Shown here piece after piece: positions 23,518-35,859 of a DNA stretch of 64,000 nt. The notes under the pieces were generated by a model, which was not told where the DNA came from, did no database searches, and was given only the letters and a program-made list of their open reading frames with translations. How positions within the stretch are numbered: the stretch's first letter is position 1; the number at the start of each line of letters is the position of its first letter. The stretch is from Eretmocerus hayati. Its lineage: Eukaryota; Arthropoda; Insecta; Hymenoptera; Aphelinidae. Both the position numbers and the translations under genes were made by a program. The stretch is from assembly GCA_029851415.1 (NCBI GenBank), contig CM056741.1, forward strand, positions 64,904,282 through 64,968,281, read 5' to 3'.

Positions 23518-23999
23518 GCGTTAACGTTGAGGAAGGTATCTCCACGTCAGTTCTCAACCCATGTTATCGTTAATAGCATTTCTCAATGTTAATAACGTGT
23601 GACGCCATAGGTGATTGCCCTCATCGGTTAATCACCATGTCGTCGGTTCTGCAAGACGTTTTGCCGAACTTTGCACTTTCCATGATGCAACACGCGACGA
23701 GCCGAGGGCATATAACCCGCGACTCGCGCGCGCCGCATCCGACCGCTCGGGGACTCCCATTTCGGGTGTACCCATCATCACTCACTCTCAATACACACAG
23801 TTACTGTCAATTCATTCAATACATCTATTTCTACCATCTTTCGAGTCTATTCATTCAGCCATCGACTACCCAACGTCACAAACGATATCGTCCCATGATT
23901 ATCATAAGTATACCCAGAGCTACCTTTAGCTGCTCCCCTGGCCATGTCCAACAATGGACTGGGACCCACCACAAGTACTCGAAGACTTGAGCTGAAAAT

Positions 24000-24443
24000 T
24001 TTCGTGCTGGAAGATTCAATCTCGGAACTCAGCCCCCCCCCCCTTAATTCACGAGTACATGGATACTACGGACGTAAAAATCTGAAAGGAGTGGTGGTAG
24101 GGGAGGAGGAGGAGAATGGATATCAATCCCAGAAAGAGACCCGAATCCACAAATACCCTGCTCAAAAATCCTGTCAGGGAGGAAATCAATCTCAAAACCC
24201 AGAATGGCAATCACACCTGAAAATGATCGGGTACTCAGCCGGTATAAGAATAATACCCGACACCTCGCAAGGGTGACTGAATTCGCAGATATTCAGATAC
24301 TCGCATCAGAAACTCTATTAAAAAAAGAATCATTCTCATACCAAGCAAGGTAACTGAACCCACAAATTGGACACTCGAATTAAAAATTCTTACGAGAAAA
24401 GAATGATTCTCAAAACCCGAGAAAGTAACTAAACTTGCTTATA
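24000..24443 (+). repeat. ~80-bp satellite, left part (forward units)
   Basis: These are degenerate tandem units carrying phrases like CAAATACCC, GATACTCG, GAATTCTTACGAG and CAAAACCCGAG. They are the same family as the array that resumes at 25334. The array is interrupted by a 890-bp transposon at 24444-25333. Confidence 0.6.
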
Positions 24444-25333
24444 CCGTCAACCGGGGTGAATTTGGAACACCGGGGGGTAACTTTGGAACAACCCATGAAA
24501 GAGTGGTTATCGCGCACAGTTGGCTAGGCAAATGATCCTGAGGCCTTAATACCGGTTTCCTCCACTTGAGACAAGCATGACCAATGTTTTGCATTGGCGC
24601 GAGGGCCTCCATCAGCTATTAATCCGTTTATAAGCTGACTTCTTTGGAAGTATATTTTCGATCCAATAAACAGTTTCTCGGAAGAAGTGGTGTGGTTTCG
24701 ACTTTAACAGGTCGAATCCAAGGTAGCCGAGCTAGATTTATATCTGGACGAATCCATTGTTACATTGGAGTATTTCCACGAAGTTTCAAATTTGTAGAGT
24801 AAAAACTGACAAGTACGTATTTTTTGCCAGAAACTGGGGTAACTTTGGAACACTTGTTCATGTACTCTAAATTATCTCCCAAGATTCATATCATCCTCGA
24901 ATTCTACATACTTGAGTAGTTGTTGATGAAAGCTTCAAAATGAGCCAAAGAACGTCTCGTTTCGACCCATGGAAGCCAAGTTATGGCAGTTTTTGTCAGA
25001 AAGCGACTGTGAAGGTATTTTCCTCCTCGAGAGTTAGCCGTGGTACAGCCAGTGAGGTATGCTGAAGGCGTCTATGCTCAATTATAGAAGTTCAATTCAA
25101 CCAAATGGACTTTTATAACAGGTCAATGGAAAGCTAAGACACTCAGCTTTCGATTACTGATGATGAAAATCGATGCCGTAACCTAGTTTATGAATCGATT
25201 GACGAATAAATAATGATAACAATTTCTGTTCCAAAGTTACCCCAGTCCGTGTCTAACTTTGGAACACGACTTTCAGCGTTCAAGTTGAAGAAAAAAAACG
25301 CGATTTTTGTTCCAAAGTTACCCCGGTTGACGG
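24444..25333. mobile_element. TA element with GGGGTAACTTTGGAAC motifs (890 bp)
   Basis: It is flanked by TA (24442-24443 and 25334-25335), with near-perfect inverted ends CCGTCAACCGGGGTAACTT. The motif GGGGTAACTTTGGAACA is repeated inside. It occurs at the left end, again immediately after (24474-24490), once forward near 24837-24853, and reversed near 25228-25243 and at the right end. An additional partial copy lies at 25252-25266. There is no transposase frame. The layout resembles the four-motif elements elsewhere in the window, but the motif is different and oriented oppositely to the ends. Confidence 0.82.
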
Positions 25334-25830
25334 TACCCGAATGCTCGAATCGAGAATACTGCCACGGAGAAACAATCCCAAAATCTTGAGGAAGGCCGAA
25401 ACTCGGGAATACCCGGATGCTCGACTTGAGAATACTATCGAGAGGGAAACAAACCTCAAAATCTTCGAGCGATTTTAAATCCGCAAATGCTTGGGCAATT
25501 GAGCTTAAAATTCTGATGAAGAAGGAACTAAAATCGAGAACTAAGACGGCCCCCAAACCCCAAATACATAGATGTTCGGGCCAAAAATGCTGTCGAAGGA
25601 AGAAATCAACTCTGGAATCCAGGAGGTTAATTAAAACCGCAAATACCCAGATGTTCGGACCGAAGATCATGTTGGAACAAATTCCCATTCCAAAGCCCAG
25701 GACGTCACACAGACCCGCGAATTCTGGGATACTTGCAACAAAAATTCTACCAGAGGGGAAAACAATTCTCGATATTCAAGACGAGCTCTGAACCCAATTT
25801 TCTTATCTTTGATAGAGCTTCCAGCTTAAG
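25334..25830 (+). repeat. ~80-bp satellite, forward units
   Basis: Unit starts are visible near 25330, 25408, 25490, 25570, 25649 and 25728, a spacing of about 78-82 bp. Each unit reads roughly GATGCTCG-(N)6-GAGAAT-CTGTCGAGGAGGAAA-CAA...CCTCAAAATCC...AACCCGCAAATACC. Units are diverged from each other by perhaps a quarter of positions. The long open frames across it are a by-product of the repeat. Confidence 0.7.
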
Positions 25831-25989
25831 TATCTGGATACTTGCGAGTTTGACTGCCTCTCTAAGTTTGGGGTTCATTCATTTGGGTAGAATTTCAGTT
25901 TATGCATTCAATCTTTTTCGGGTTTAATAGACTTCATGGAATTTGGACTCGATACACCTTACGATGGGAGCAATTGTGGTCCAAGCGTC

Positions 25990-26800
25990 CCGGTTTTTGT
26001 GGGTTCCATTGCCTATCTGCTTTTTCGGTTTGATCCTTTCACCTTTGGGAGATTCGGATTCGAGCATCCGAATATCTTCGGGTTTGATATTTTTCCCTAG
26101 ATATTTGGGACTAAACTCTTCTTCCCGGCAGAATCTCTAATCCTAGCATCTGAATATTCGCAGACTTGACTGCAAGTCGTATTTTAGAGGATTAACTTTC
26201 TTCTGATACAATTGCCGGTTCCAACATGCGGTTACGTCCGCATCCAATCGACTTATTGAAATTTGGAATTCATGTAACCCTATGGCAAGATTCTTGACTC
26301 AAGTATTCGGTTGTTTGCAGGCTCGAACGCTTTCCTAAGATTCGAAATTTATTTGTCCCTAGGCCGAATTGTTGAAATTTCGTGTCATTACTGTTCTGAT
26401 TGCCTCGAGGATTGCCTTCCTGGGTTTTCAGTCAGATTTCTCCCCCGGCAAAATTCGTACTTCGAGCATTCGAATTTGTGGATTTGAGTACCGTTCCAGT
26501 GGTTGGGATGCACTTCTCCTCCTCGGCATAATTATGGTTCAAATATGCGGGCATTTTGGGGTCGGAAGTCGTTCCTGGGTTTTGAGTGTGATTCTTTTCC
26601 TTACAGAATTTTTAGGTCGAGCATCTGGGTATTCGTAGGTCTCATTGCAATCGGAATTTCGGGATTGGAATATCTATCTTATAGAGTTTTAGATTCGAAT
26701 GTCTGCGTATTCACCTGCATGGAAGCCTCTGATGATTTTATCATGAATATCTTCACTGCACAGTTTGGCAGACTGCGGATTTACGCTTTTTTTGGACTCT
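25990..26800 (-). repeat. ~80-bp satellite, inverted units
   Basis: The same satellite family appears in the opposite orientation. Phrases such as CCCGGCAGAATCTCTAATCC, TAGCATCTGAATATTCGCAG and GAGCATCCGAATATCTTCGG are reverse complements of the forward unit. The array therefore turns round between about 25830 and 25990, giving a head-to-head structure. Units are more degenerate to the right. Confidence 0.6.
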
Positions 26801-28025
26801 GGAATTAACTTCTCACCATCAAAATACTAGGTGTTCCTCCTTCAAAGCCGGCTCTGAGTATACCTAACGAATCTAGTCAAGCTTTCAAAAAGAATTCGAT
26901 CAATTGACATAAACAAGTTACAACAATTGAAACGTGTTGTGATATACATCCTAATGTCGTGAATTTTGCACTAGATCAAGAATCCCTCACCATTCGAATG
27001 ATTGGTGGGGAAATCCATCTCAGGATTCTATAGTCTATAACTTCGAATTATTGTTTAAAAAACCAGCTGAATGTGACCACATAACAATATTACTTAAAGG
27101 AATCATATGGGATTATGAATCCATGAAAAAGGGTAAGAATCTCCTGCAAAGGAATTCATGCTTACTGGTACCGTCATAAGAAATGAAGAAGACAAGTAAT
27201 TGGGATTTGAATATCCCCCATTACCTACTGAATCCATAGAATTACAAGCAACATTTGGACAATGAGAAATTCAAACCGATGCTCAATCATTTTTCCGTAG
27301 AATGTGCAACCGTCCGAAAGGAAACTATTGTCGATTAGTGCCATTGGTTCTTTCAAAAAATCAATACCGTCCGCATGCAGGGATATTACACTCTCTTCCG
27401 ACCACGAGCGTCGGCTTTGAGGATCAAAATTTCACTCTGAAACTGAATTTTCATGAGTAATTCGATTTCTTGAGCATTCTAGATAGTCTTCTCATCAAAG
27501 GATATCAGGGAAGCTCTCGTTGAAGTTTTCAATGAGATTATTCCTCCGAGAAGTTGCGAGAAAAGAAATTCAAAATGAGTTCCATGTAAAAGAGCCCGAT
27601 TCAATTTGCTCTCTAGAAGTGTTTTTTTTTTGCTAATGTCTCGTGAACATTTTCTCTTGCTTTAGGGAAACTACGGAGCTTGCTTATTATGACAACAGAA
27701 TCTTCAAAGAATCAATCGAATTCTTATCAAAAGGATCTTTAATTAAACTCTCGCTCATAATGCTCGTCTTCCCTTCCTCGTGAATTATGCTGCACCAGAT
27801 CCTCATTTTCCTGGCAAAACTTTTTTTGCTCGTCAAGAGTTTTCGAGAGAATCCGATTTCTCTCCACACTATTAAATTTCTCTTCGCGAATGCCATCGCA
27901 CGAATGATAAAATTGATTTTCATTCAATATTTTTCGATCCTTTTTGAATTCTCAAGTGTAAATAATTGAATGCTCACTACGACGAATTCCATTGGTGAGG
28001 AACTTTGGATTCTAGCCGATTCGTA
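26800..28025. other. Gene-free AT-rich stretch
   Basis: I see no gene or repeat. Overlapping short frames at 27.69-27.97 kb on both strands lack domain features. Confidence 0.45.
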
Positions 28026-28882
28026 AGGTGAGTGTGCCTAATATGTCCCCACTACTTATGTTTTGCTCATGGTTTTGGCTCATCTCAATATTTCCCAACG
28101 TACTTCAACTCATTCCAAAGATTGTTTCAAGACCTTTAAAATGAGCTGAAGTACGTTTGATTTCAAAGAATTGGAGCTAAGCTATCTTCATTTTCGCGAA
28201 AATAGATTTTTTGCGAGTTTTTGACAGTGTGTTTCTAATATGCCCTCATGGTCATTTCGCGATTCTAGAGCTCTGAAAAAGCAATATCGATTTCGGAGCA
28301 TAACGGTAGTGTTTTGAATCGACGAATCATCGTATTTCAAGATATTTTTGACCATTTACAATTAACATAATCTCAAAATTAACGAGAATATCGATTCTTA
28401 GCATACTTCGTAGGGTCTGGTGCATTTTGAAGGCTCCACACTACTAGATACTGCTGAATACACCTATGACTACTGTGATTCATACATAAAAGGTGATAGA
28501 AGGGGTCGCGGCACTGCGCAAAGCCCTCCACATGTGGAAAAAGGGGTGGGGGCTAATTAGGAAACACTGCAGATTTTTTTAGTAATATGGGCGTAAAATC
28601 GGCTAGAAATCGAATTCTGCAATTCTGTGAGGAGCATGGAGCATATGAAGTACGTTGGAGTTGATTACATCAACTTTATTTGGCATGGTTTTTAGTGACT
28701 AACAAAACAGAAGTGAAAAATACCGAAAACCACTTTTCCTGCTCTAAGGAATGCGCGGGCTATTTAGGATCAGCCCGAAACGTTGATTTCCTCATATTTC
28801 ATGGAATAAATATGAATAAAACAGGGTCTGCGGGTTCGTACATTCGAGAACTTTAGTGGGGGCATATTAGGCACACTTACCT
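28026..28882 (+). mobile_element. Four-motif TA element, diverged copy C (857 bp)
   Basis: It has the same plan as copies A, B and D but a different motif. The left end AGGTGAGTGTGCCTAATATG is followed by YCCC. The second forward motif GTGTTTCTAATATGCCC lies near 28229-28245. The reverse motif GGGGGCTAATTAGGAAACAC lies near 28547-28567, and the right end is GGGGGCATATTAGGCACACT then TACCT. The left flank is TA; the right flank is CA (mutated or imprecise). Bodies align with copy A in places, for example CATCTCAATATTT, CCAACGTAC, TCAAGACCTT and GAATTGGAGC. It is non-autonomous. Confidence 0.78.
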
Positions 28883-28947
28883 CATTCGATGGTGATTTAC
28901 GCACGTTGCCACATGAGTAAACGATGAGGAAAATAGTATGTTACACA

Positions 28948-29137
28948 ACAAGGGTGGGAAGTACGATTTTGATATACTGTGCGTAAAAGTGCACTTTGCG
29001 CACAGTTTGTCGACTTTTACTCACAGTTTATCGAAAAGTATAGTTAGATACACGGGCGTAAAACCTATTATAATATGCGATTATATACGAGGATGCGAAT
29101 AATTATTCGCATCCTCGTGATGATTCCAACCCTTGCC
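28948..29137. repeat. Small inverted-repeat element with a 32-bp perfect palindrome
   Basis: Ends CAAGGGTGGGAA (28949) and TTCCAACCCTTG (29125-29136) are inverted. Inside lie the hairpin TGTGCG...CGCACA near 28979-29004 and the perfect 32-bp palindrome at 29087-29118 (half site ACGAGGATGCGAATAA). A diverged relative in opposite orientation is at 49383-49590, which shares CCACAGGCAA(A/G)GGTTGG and GTCGACAAACTGTGC. It adjoins the right end of copy C. Confidence 0.6.
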
Positions 29138-29139
29138 TG

Positions 29140-30340
29140 TGGCTCTGGATGGAAACCCATCACTTGAACGCGAATAAACTATTTCACTCTGTAGAGACAC
29201 ATTTGCCAGGGTGATGGGAGATTGGATTTCAACTGAAATGAGATCATGAAAAATCGGCCCCTCAGTGAAATCATTAATATGAAGATCTAAAGATCACAAG
29301 AGTTACATCTCAGCAATCAAAAATCGAAAACTTTAATCAAACTTTCACAAATAGGGTGGATGCATTAGTAGCCGCATTCAGGGGGAAATTTTCCGATCCT
29401 ACCAGAAGTCCAGCTATGACTCTATGCATATGCATTATTGTTGAGCAATTGCAAAAAAATCGTAAGACTGCTGTCAGCCACCTACTCATCGAGTTGTCGT
29501 CCATTGAAACGCTGGTAGCCACCCACCCACTAATTTATTATTAAAATGGTTTTTTGTATTTTCTTGTGATTGTTAGTACTTCTTTGATCATTTATCTACC
29601 GTATGCGAGAAAATTCCATGAATATTCCCAATTTCTTTTGAGAAACTTCCCTGAACGTAGTCTTACTGACAATGGTATGAAAGAATAAGGCGAAACGGAG
29701 CTAATTTTCACGGAGATTCCGAAGGAAAATTGTCAAAAGTCCCTGCGTCAATGTCCATAGATTTTTTCTGCATTGATTACGCGTATGGTATGCTAAACTA
29801 AGATCTTTTACACTGATAATACTGATATTAACCAAAATTACTCAGCTATTGCAATAAAAACGTCAATGTGGGTGGCAACTAGTGCCACCATCCTATCCGC
29901 GAGAGGCTTTCGACCAAGAATACACGGAAGCATTGTGATTTTTATTCGCCCCATTCTCTGCGTCTGGACTTGTAAGATAACACTTTACCAGAATAACAAT
30001 TAAATGGTATTATGAGATATTTATACAGGGCACTTCATCATCATCTTGCTGGAAAAGTTTATCTTACCTCAAGTTATGAGGTCCCCGGTTAGACAGAGGT
30101 TGACCTCAGACTCATCTCAAAATGTTAACGAAGATTCATCGGCATATCAAGATGAGAAAGTCTACATTTTTGGTGGAGCGAACGTTCACGAATTTAACCA
30201 GGATGACGAATCATTTTATCATATCTCGCTGCTAATCTCCGAGTTTTTTCAAAGAATCTTATTTGAGAATATTTACATTCACGAGTCATAAATGTTTCAA
30301 GCTTTTAAGATTGTAATTGTCATTCGATCAATATTTCTAT
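29140..30340. other. Gene-free stretch
   Basis: No supported gene was found. A plus-strand frame ending at 30291 contains EKVYIFGGANVHE, superficially like a kelch strand. It is only 81 codons, single, and has no second repeat, so it is not called. Confidence 0.4.
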
Positions 30341-30344
30341 GAAT

Positions 30345-30483
30345 TCTAGTATATTATGTGACGAGTGCGCAGCACGAGTCGCAAACGACATTTTCTAGCT
30401 GTGCTACGTCGGAAGCGCGACTTTAGACGAAAGCGAAAATCGCGCTTCCGACGTAGACAGCTAGAAAAACATTTTTCGTGATT
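30345..30483. mobile_element. Hairpin cassette H1
   Basis: A leader CTAGTATATTATGTGACGAG is followed by CACGAG, then a hairpin with arms at 30391-30419 and 30441-30468 (TTTTCTAGCTG...TACGTCGGAAGCGCG and its complement, one bulged base) around a 20-bp loop. The leader is shared with H2 at 58779 and, in part, H3 and H4. The arm sequences are unrelated to those of H2. Confidence 0.65.
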
Positions 30484-31480
30484 TCCTATTTTTGTAGGGC
30501 GTTACTTACACTTTTAGATTCAAGTGAAAGGACAAAAATTCGTCAGCTTTTGAGTATATCCTTATCGGTATTTATTTGACAGAGTTCTTTTCCTGGCAGT
30601 TTCTTTGAGTTGGAACAGTTGCTCACTATGTGATTCTTGAAAAATGTATCTCTTTTGAGACGATTGATATTTTGCAGTTTGCTCTGGTTTGTTCGATGTT
30701 TCTCAATATTCCCACGTCATATATGTATTCGGTATAATTTCCTATAGGGCATCAAAGTAACGACAAAGCACTCACGTATTGCCTAAAAATGTAGTTCATC
30801 ATCTTCCTAACCATGAGTGATCATTCGATGAAAGCATTTTCAGGGTTCATCTTGGAGACAACGAAAATTATTGTAGCCATGAAACAAAATTCCGAATTTT
30901 GCTAATCCTTATTTTTTTCATATCTCTTCAAAGTTATGAATTAGTATATAGTTCAAAAATATATCACACGAGGATTGTGCTCATTTTTAAAAGTTTCTTG
31001 TCCCGAGTTTTTCTAATCATCTTTTCAATTTTGCAAAGTTCAATTTGGAAGTTGATAAGAAATTCGGTAATCATTATCGTACTCACTCATCATCAGAATC
31101 ACTTGTATTTGTTTCCTGTGAGATGAAAAAATATTTTGCTATCTTGATAGGTTGCAAATGAGTCAAGTTGAAATGCCAAGAATAGATTATTCATATTGGG
31201 TGTAAGAATTTGCAAATATGGGACTTGTTTACATCGTTCAAACCAGATTACATCACTTATCCATTTGTTATATTCATTTAGAGTGGAATTCGTTTATCTT
31301 AGTTAGATCCGATTTACTATTCCCCGGCAAAATCATCCCCAAAAACGCATTCGAAAATCCAGCTACGCCTATAATTCACGGTCGAAATCGTTGCGATGTC
31401 CGCAAAACTCATTTAAACAACTCTGAAAGATCCTCTTAAATGAGATACTTTCCCGTGTCTAAAAATCGTCCCGCTCAGAA
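30484..31480. other. Gene-free stretch
   Basis: I see nothing beyond AT-rich sequence. Confidence 0.45.
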
Positions 31481-32260
31481 GAGATTTTAATCCTACGCGT
31501 GGCTCGAGCAAGTAGATAAAGCCCGGCTCTGGTCAGACGCGCCCGCATCTTAAAACAAGCCTACTATATCCATCTCTCCCTTTTACCACCTCTCTCATCT
31601 CTGGAGATCAGTGACCTTCTCAACGTACCGAGTGCCTTATCTACACACACACACACAAGCCAAATCTCGATCTCATTACATTCTTCCATTACGCGAGAGT
31701 ATAGCCTATACTATTCTGTCACAGTCGCAAACCCCATATTTACCATCGGCCCTCATACCACATTAATAAATATAGGGTGGTATTGTATTTACAGTAGATA
31801 CCTACAATCACACGGACAGATACGGAATGCAGCATCATACAGTCGAGGAAACGACGCCGATAAAATAACAGCTTTGAAATCGTCGTCACCGACGAGGGTT
31901 AGAGGTATGCCTGCCTGCTTGACTACCTACGTGCAATCCGCGGGCGGAAAAGGCACGGCGCAAGATAAGCCCGCCGAGAGAGACACTCGAAAAGTCGCGC
32001 AGCCATGGGGCACGACGCTATGCTGGTATGTATTATACGTATGATGGGGGTTGGGGTATATATGGTGTGCAGTCAGGGCGCGAAAAACGCCCTCGCGTCG
32101 TCGCCGAGATAATCGATCGGCTCTCTTGCACCGACGAACTCCCTCTCCTCCTCCTCCTTCTTCTTCTTCTTCTGAACCTTACGCGATGATGCGCTTTTTT
32201 GTGCTCCTCTAGGTATACCTAGATGAAGCCCTCATTCCGTATTCGAAGCAGCTCAGCCCT
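31480..32260. promoter_or_regulatory. GC/CpG-rich island
   Basis: CpG-rich sequence includes (AC)n at 31649-31664 and a CTC/CTT triplet run at about 32145-32175. It stands out from AT-rich flanks. There is no ORF with a recognisable product. Possible regulatory function is inference. Confidence 0.25.
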
Positions 32261-32426
32261 GGAGCGTGCCAAAACGATAGCATACTCGTATCACTCTGAG
32301 ATTTGAACCTTTGTCACATACATTCTGATTATTTTGTGGAAATACTTTCCATACATCGATGAAAAAATGAAGATATACGTAGATGGGGTGACGGAGTACT
32401 TTTTTTGAATGAATGATTCAGGTATA

Positions 32427-34074
32427 TGAGTGGATCCGCTGAAACACACTCCAAAGAGACCCAAAAATGGACGAATGGGCAAAGTGAACTTTCAGGGTCG
32501 TGGGGTAGATTTTTATCACTAATTTCACTCATATTGAGAATCAAAACTCAAAATCAAAAATATAAGAAGTCGAAAACATTTTTACTTGCTAAATTCCATA
32601 AGAGCTCAGCTCGAGATCGCGATTTTGCTACGGAAATGACAGCCATGGATTTGACATTCTGTGTTTCATCAGTGAATACGGATCGGACAGTTAAGGAATC
32701 GCTCAGTCCACTTGGCAAAGTTTCATGTATATGAGTGAATCAGCGGGAACTTGCTCGTAATGTGTCCCGGACTGTTGCCGCATCTACGCGTTCTCAATCG
32801 ATCGGGCAAAACACTTTTTCTATGTATTTTTTTGTGCTCTTTCTTAGTAAAAAGTCAGGTGCGAATTAAGGGTCGAAATGTCAACTCCGTGGTCTGTCCG
32901 CACTCCTAAATTCGCCTTGTAAGTGCACGGTATGAAGATATTCGGCTTCTAAACGATTTCTCTCCATAAAGACATCAAATTTGGACACAATTTACACATG
33001 TTTTCATAGTTTGAAAGTCCCAACTAGGTCGTTTACTTGCCGAACACTGAGTGTACATTTTGTGTCCGAATTTGCGCCAAAATCACGGTTGTGACAAGAT
33101 GTGTTGCGCGAGAGCTTCTATCGACGTGGAAGCGTTTGCTCATCGGCACATTTTGATCCTCTCAATTCAAACTATCAAACAGGTGCGGTATAAATATCCA
33201 TCACTTCTGAGAAGTGGCGGCGTGCTCTTCTTCGGAAAAATGGCGCAGTAAATAAGTAAGTCGATCCCGTGGCCATCTGGGAACACGGTCAAAACATCCA
33301 TAATCTGAATTTTCGTTTGACTTTCTGTGAGTGTTTGATGTACTAGACCATGCTAAGGGTAATAAGCGGTTCGTCAACTCCCCGATCCGATTTCACTGAT
33401 CAAACACAACATGCCGATTCCGTGGCCGTGAATTCCGTGGCCCAATTGCGATTACGAGCTGAGTTCTTATGGGATTCGACGTGTGAAAATGTTTTTTTGA
33501 TTCCTTATTTGTTTGAATTTCGAACCTCAATCTAGATGAGATCAGGAGTGAAAAAACCCATCTTGCGAGCCCAGAAGCTCACTTTTGCCTTTCGTCCATT
33601 TTTGAATCTGTTTCGAGCAAGTTTCCGCGGATCTACTCATATACCAAATACCTCCAGAAAGTCGAACAAGAATGCAGATCATCGATGTTTTGACCGTGTT
33701 CCGAAATGATCACGGAATTGACAATCTTAATTACCGGGGTATTCTTTCGGAGAATAGCAACCCATCCATTTTCGGAAGTCAAGCAAACGAAGTTTGTGCT
33801 GGCATTTGATAGTTTGAAGAGAGAGAGAGAATCAAAGTGTGACTGTGAGTGAACGCTTTCAAGTTGATACAGCGAAGCTTCTGATTCCGTCAAAACAGTG
33901 CTTTTGGCGCCAGTCAGTGATGGGCAGGTGAACGACCTAGTTGCCACCTTTAAACTATGAAAACATGTTCAAAATACGCCCAAATTTTATGACTTTTTGT
34001 AGGGGGAATCGTGAAAAGCCGGATATCTTCATAACGTGTACTTGGTTGTCGAATTTCTTCCGCGAATCTACTCA
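32427..34074. mobile_element. Nested fold-back elements with TGAGTA tips
   Basis: Four copies of the tip occur: forward at 32427 (TGAGTGGATCCGCTGAAAC) and 32732 (TGAGTGAATCAGCGGGAAC), and reverse ending at 33639 and 34074 (both TGAGTAGATYCGCGGAA in reverse). All are preceded by TA. The segment 32427-32535 is complementary to 33535-33639. The segment about 32935-33345 is complementary to about 33650-34035 (shared ACATGTTTTCATAGTTT, CAACTAGGTCGTT, GGAACACGGTCAAAACATC). This looks like two fold-back elements nested or overlapping, with no transposase. Confidence 0.7.
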
Positions 34075-34935
34075 TATCTATTCGGCGACTCTGACGTAAA
34101 AATGCATTTTTGTGTGCGTGTGCGTGATGACAGTATAACGCAGCGCAGCAAAGTCATTGCGCGATGCATGATGACGGCAACGATGAAACATCTGACGAGT
34201 TTTTTTACTTTTTCGCAAACGTACCTACGTCTCTTGTTCCATTTTTGCCAGTTCTTCCCGACTGATGTGTATGTATGTGCATATTAATGACTGACGCGCT
34301 CGGGGGAAGCGCGAATGAGAGAAAAGGGTGTTGAAGTTTTGGCCCGCTCGGCGAGCTGCGAGACGATAAAGCATAACGCGTGAGAAAAATACGGAAAGCT
34401 CGATGTGTGTTTCACGTATATACCTACGGCAAGTTCGCACGAGTGGACCGCTGAAAAAAGAGATTCGCCTGCCGCTGTGCTGCTCTTGAATATAATACCC
34501 GTTCTCTGCAGCTCTTTCATATGGATATGGATGGTCGACGTTGAGATGCATGATGTCTCTCTCACTTGTACGCGGGGTATCTCTTTGCGAAAAAAACTCG
34601 CGAATCAGTCGCAAAGTAGAGCTGGAAAAAATTATGGACTTTCGAGAGGTTTGATATAGAGAGTGACCGACTCTATTTCTAGATTTGGATGTGAGAGTGT
34701 ACGTGCGTGCTTACTCACTGGAAATTTTTGCTCTAATTCAGTCTTTTTAGTCTGTTACATCCATATTCTTGTATTATTCTGACTGATATACGTGTAGCAC
34801 TATCATTCAAGGAATGAAATAGCCACCGGAAATGGACAAAGACCATACAGCAGATATTCTTACCGCTGATTTTTGAGAAAATCCATCACAATTATTCATG
34901 GTTCATTTTCAATAACTATTTCAATTTCAAACATC

Positions 34936-35015
34936 TTTGCCAACTCGCTACCGCTCGTTCGGCTTATTGATGTTCTTGAAAAGTCAGAGGCTCCTGAAAT
35001 GCTTTTGTAGCTCAA
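34936..35015 (+). repeat. Dispersed repeat, copy 1
   Basis: The block ACTCGCTACCGCTCGTTCGG through CAGAGGCTCCTGAA(A/G)TGCTT recurs in reverse orientation at 47805-47885 with few changes. The ends are undefined. Confidence 0.55.
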
Positions 35016-35448
35016 AATTTATATTTGTGAACTCACGTTTGCATGAAATTAGTCCGTGATAAAGAGGTGTCTGACATTGAGAAGAAAGGGTTTTTGAGAC
35101 TTGTGATCATCGAGAATGTAATCAATCGTAAGTATATCATCACGTATCGTGTGAAAAGCATCTATGGGATGGAAGTAGTCGACACCATTCAATTTAAATT
35201 AGGTCTTGGAAGATCGGCAAAACTTCAATCAAATTCATGAATGAAATGACCTTCCGTAGTCCAACTTGAAATGTTCAAATAGGCCGAGAATTTTGATTAT
35301 TCCCTTGAGCATTTGAATAATTTAAATTCTAATTCTCTCAGCGCATCTATATCATCCATTTGAATCGGTGCTTTTTCTCGAGATCTCACATCCACATTAA
35401 TGATTGAAATTTTAAAATTCAATTTTCGAACCGCATCTTGATAAATTA

Positions 35449-35630
35449 TGAGTAGATCCTAGATCACCAAAATAAGGGTTAGCTACGATCGCAAAATAGT
35501 TTTCTAAACAGAGAAGTGAACACTATTGAGAGGTGCTATCCCCACAAGAGCCCATGTATTAAAGAAAATAACCTATTTTGAAACAATGAATATTAAAAAT
35601 TCACACGGGAGTTATTTCAGAATCTACTCA
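35449..35630. mobile_element. Short TGAGTA-tip MITE (182 bp)
   Basis: It is flanked by TA on both sides (35447-35448 and 35631-35632). Left tip is TGAGTAGATCC and the right tip in reverse is TGAGTAGATTC. It is the smallest member of the TGAGTA fold-back family and is non-coding. Confidence 0.65.
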
Positions 35631-35859
35631 TACTTCATTAGGGTTGAACTAATAGACTGCAATTTTTGTGATCGATTTATCTGAAAAATTTTTCGTAATA
35701 ATCAAAAGTGTGGTTCGATGCGGATTTCTTCACTCACAATTAGAATAATTCTTCTTGGTGTACGTAAGCCATTGGTAATGTCTCAGTGACAGAAAAAGAG
35801 ACGACGAAGGGAAAACAAAACTTGAGAAATCAAAAGTGAGGGAAAATAGCCCGGAAAGA

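Noticed and set aside
25188..25791. Overlapping long frames on both strands near 25.2-25.8 kb
   Set aside because: They coincide with the ~80-bp satellite and the transposon end; repeat periodicity explains the openness.
30046..30291. Frame with EKVYIFGGANVHE resembling one kelch strand
   Set aside because: A single short match without further kelch repeats, exon signals or neighbours. Chance is likelier.
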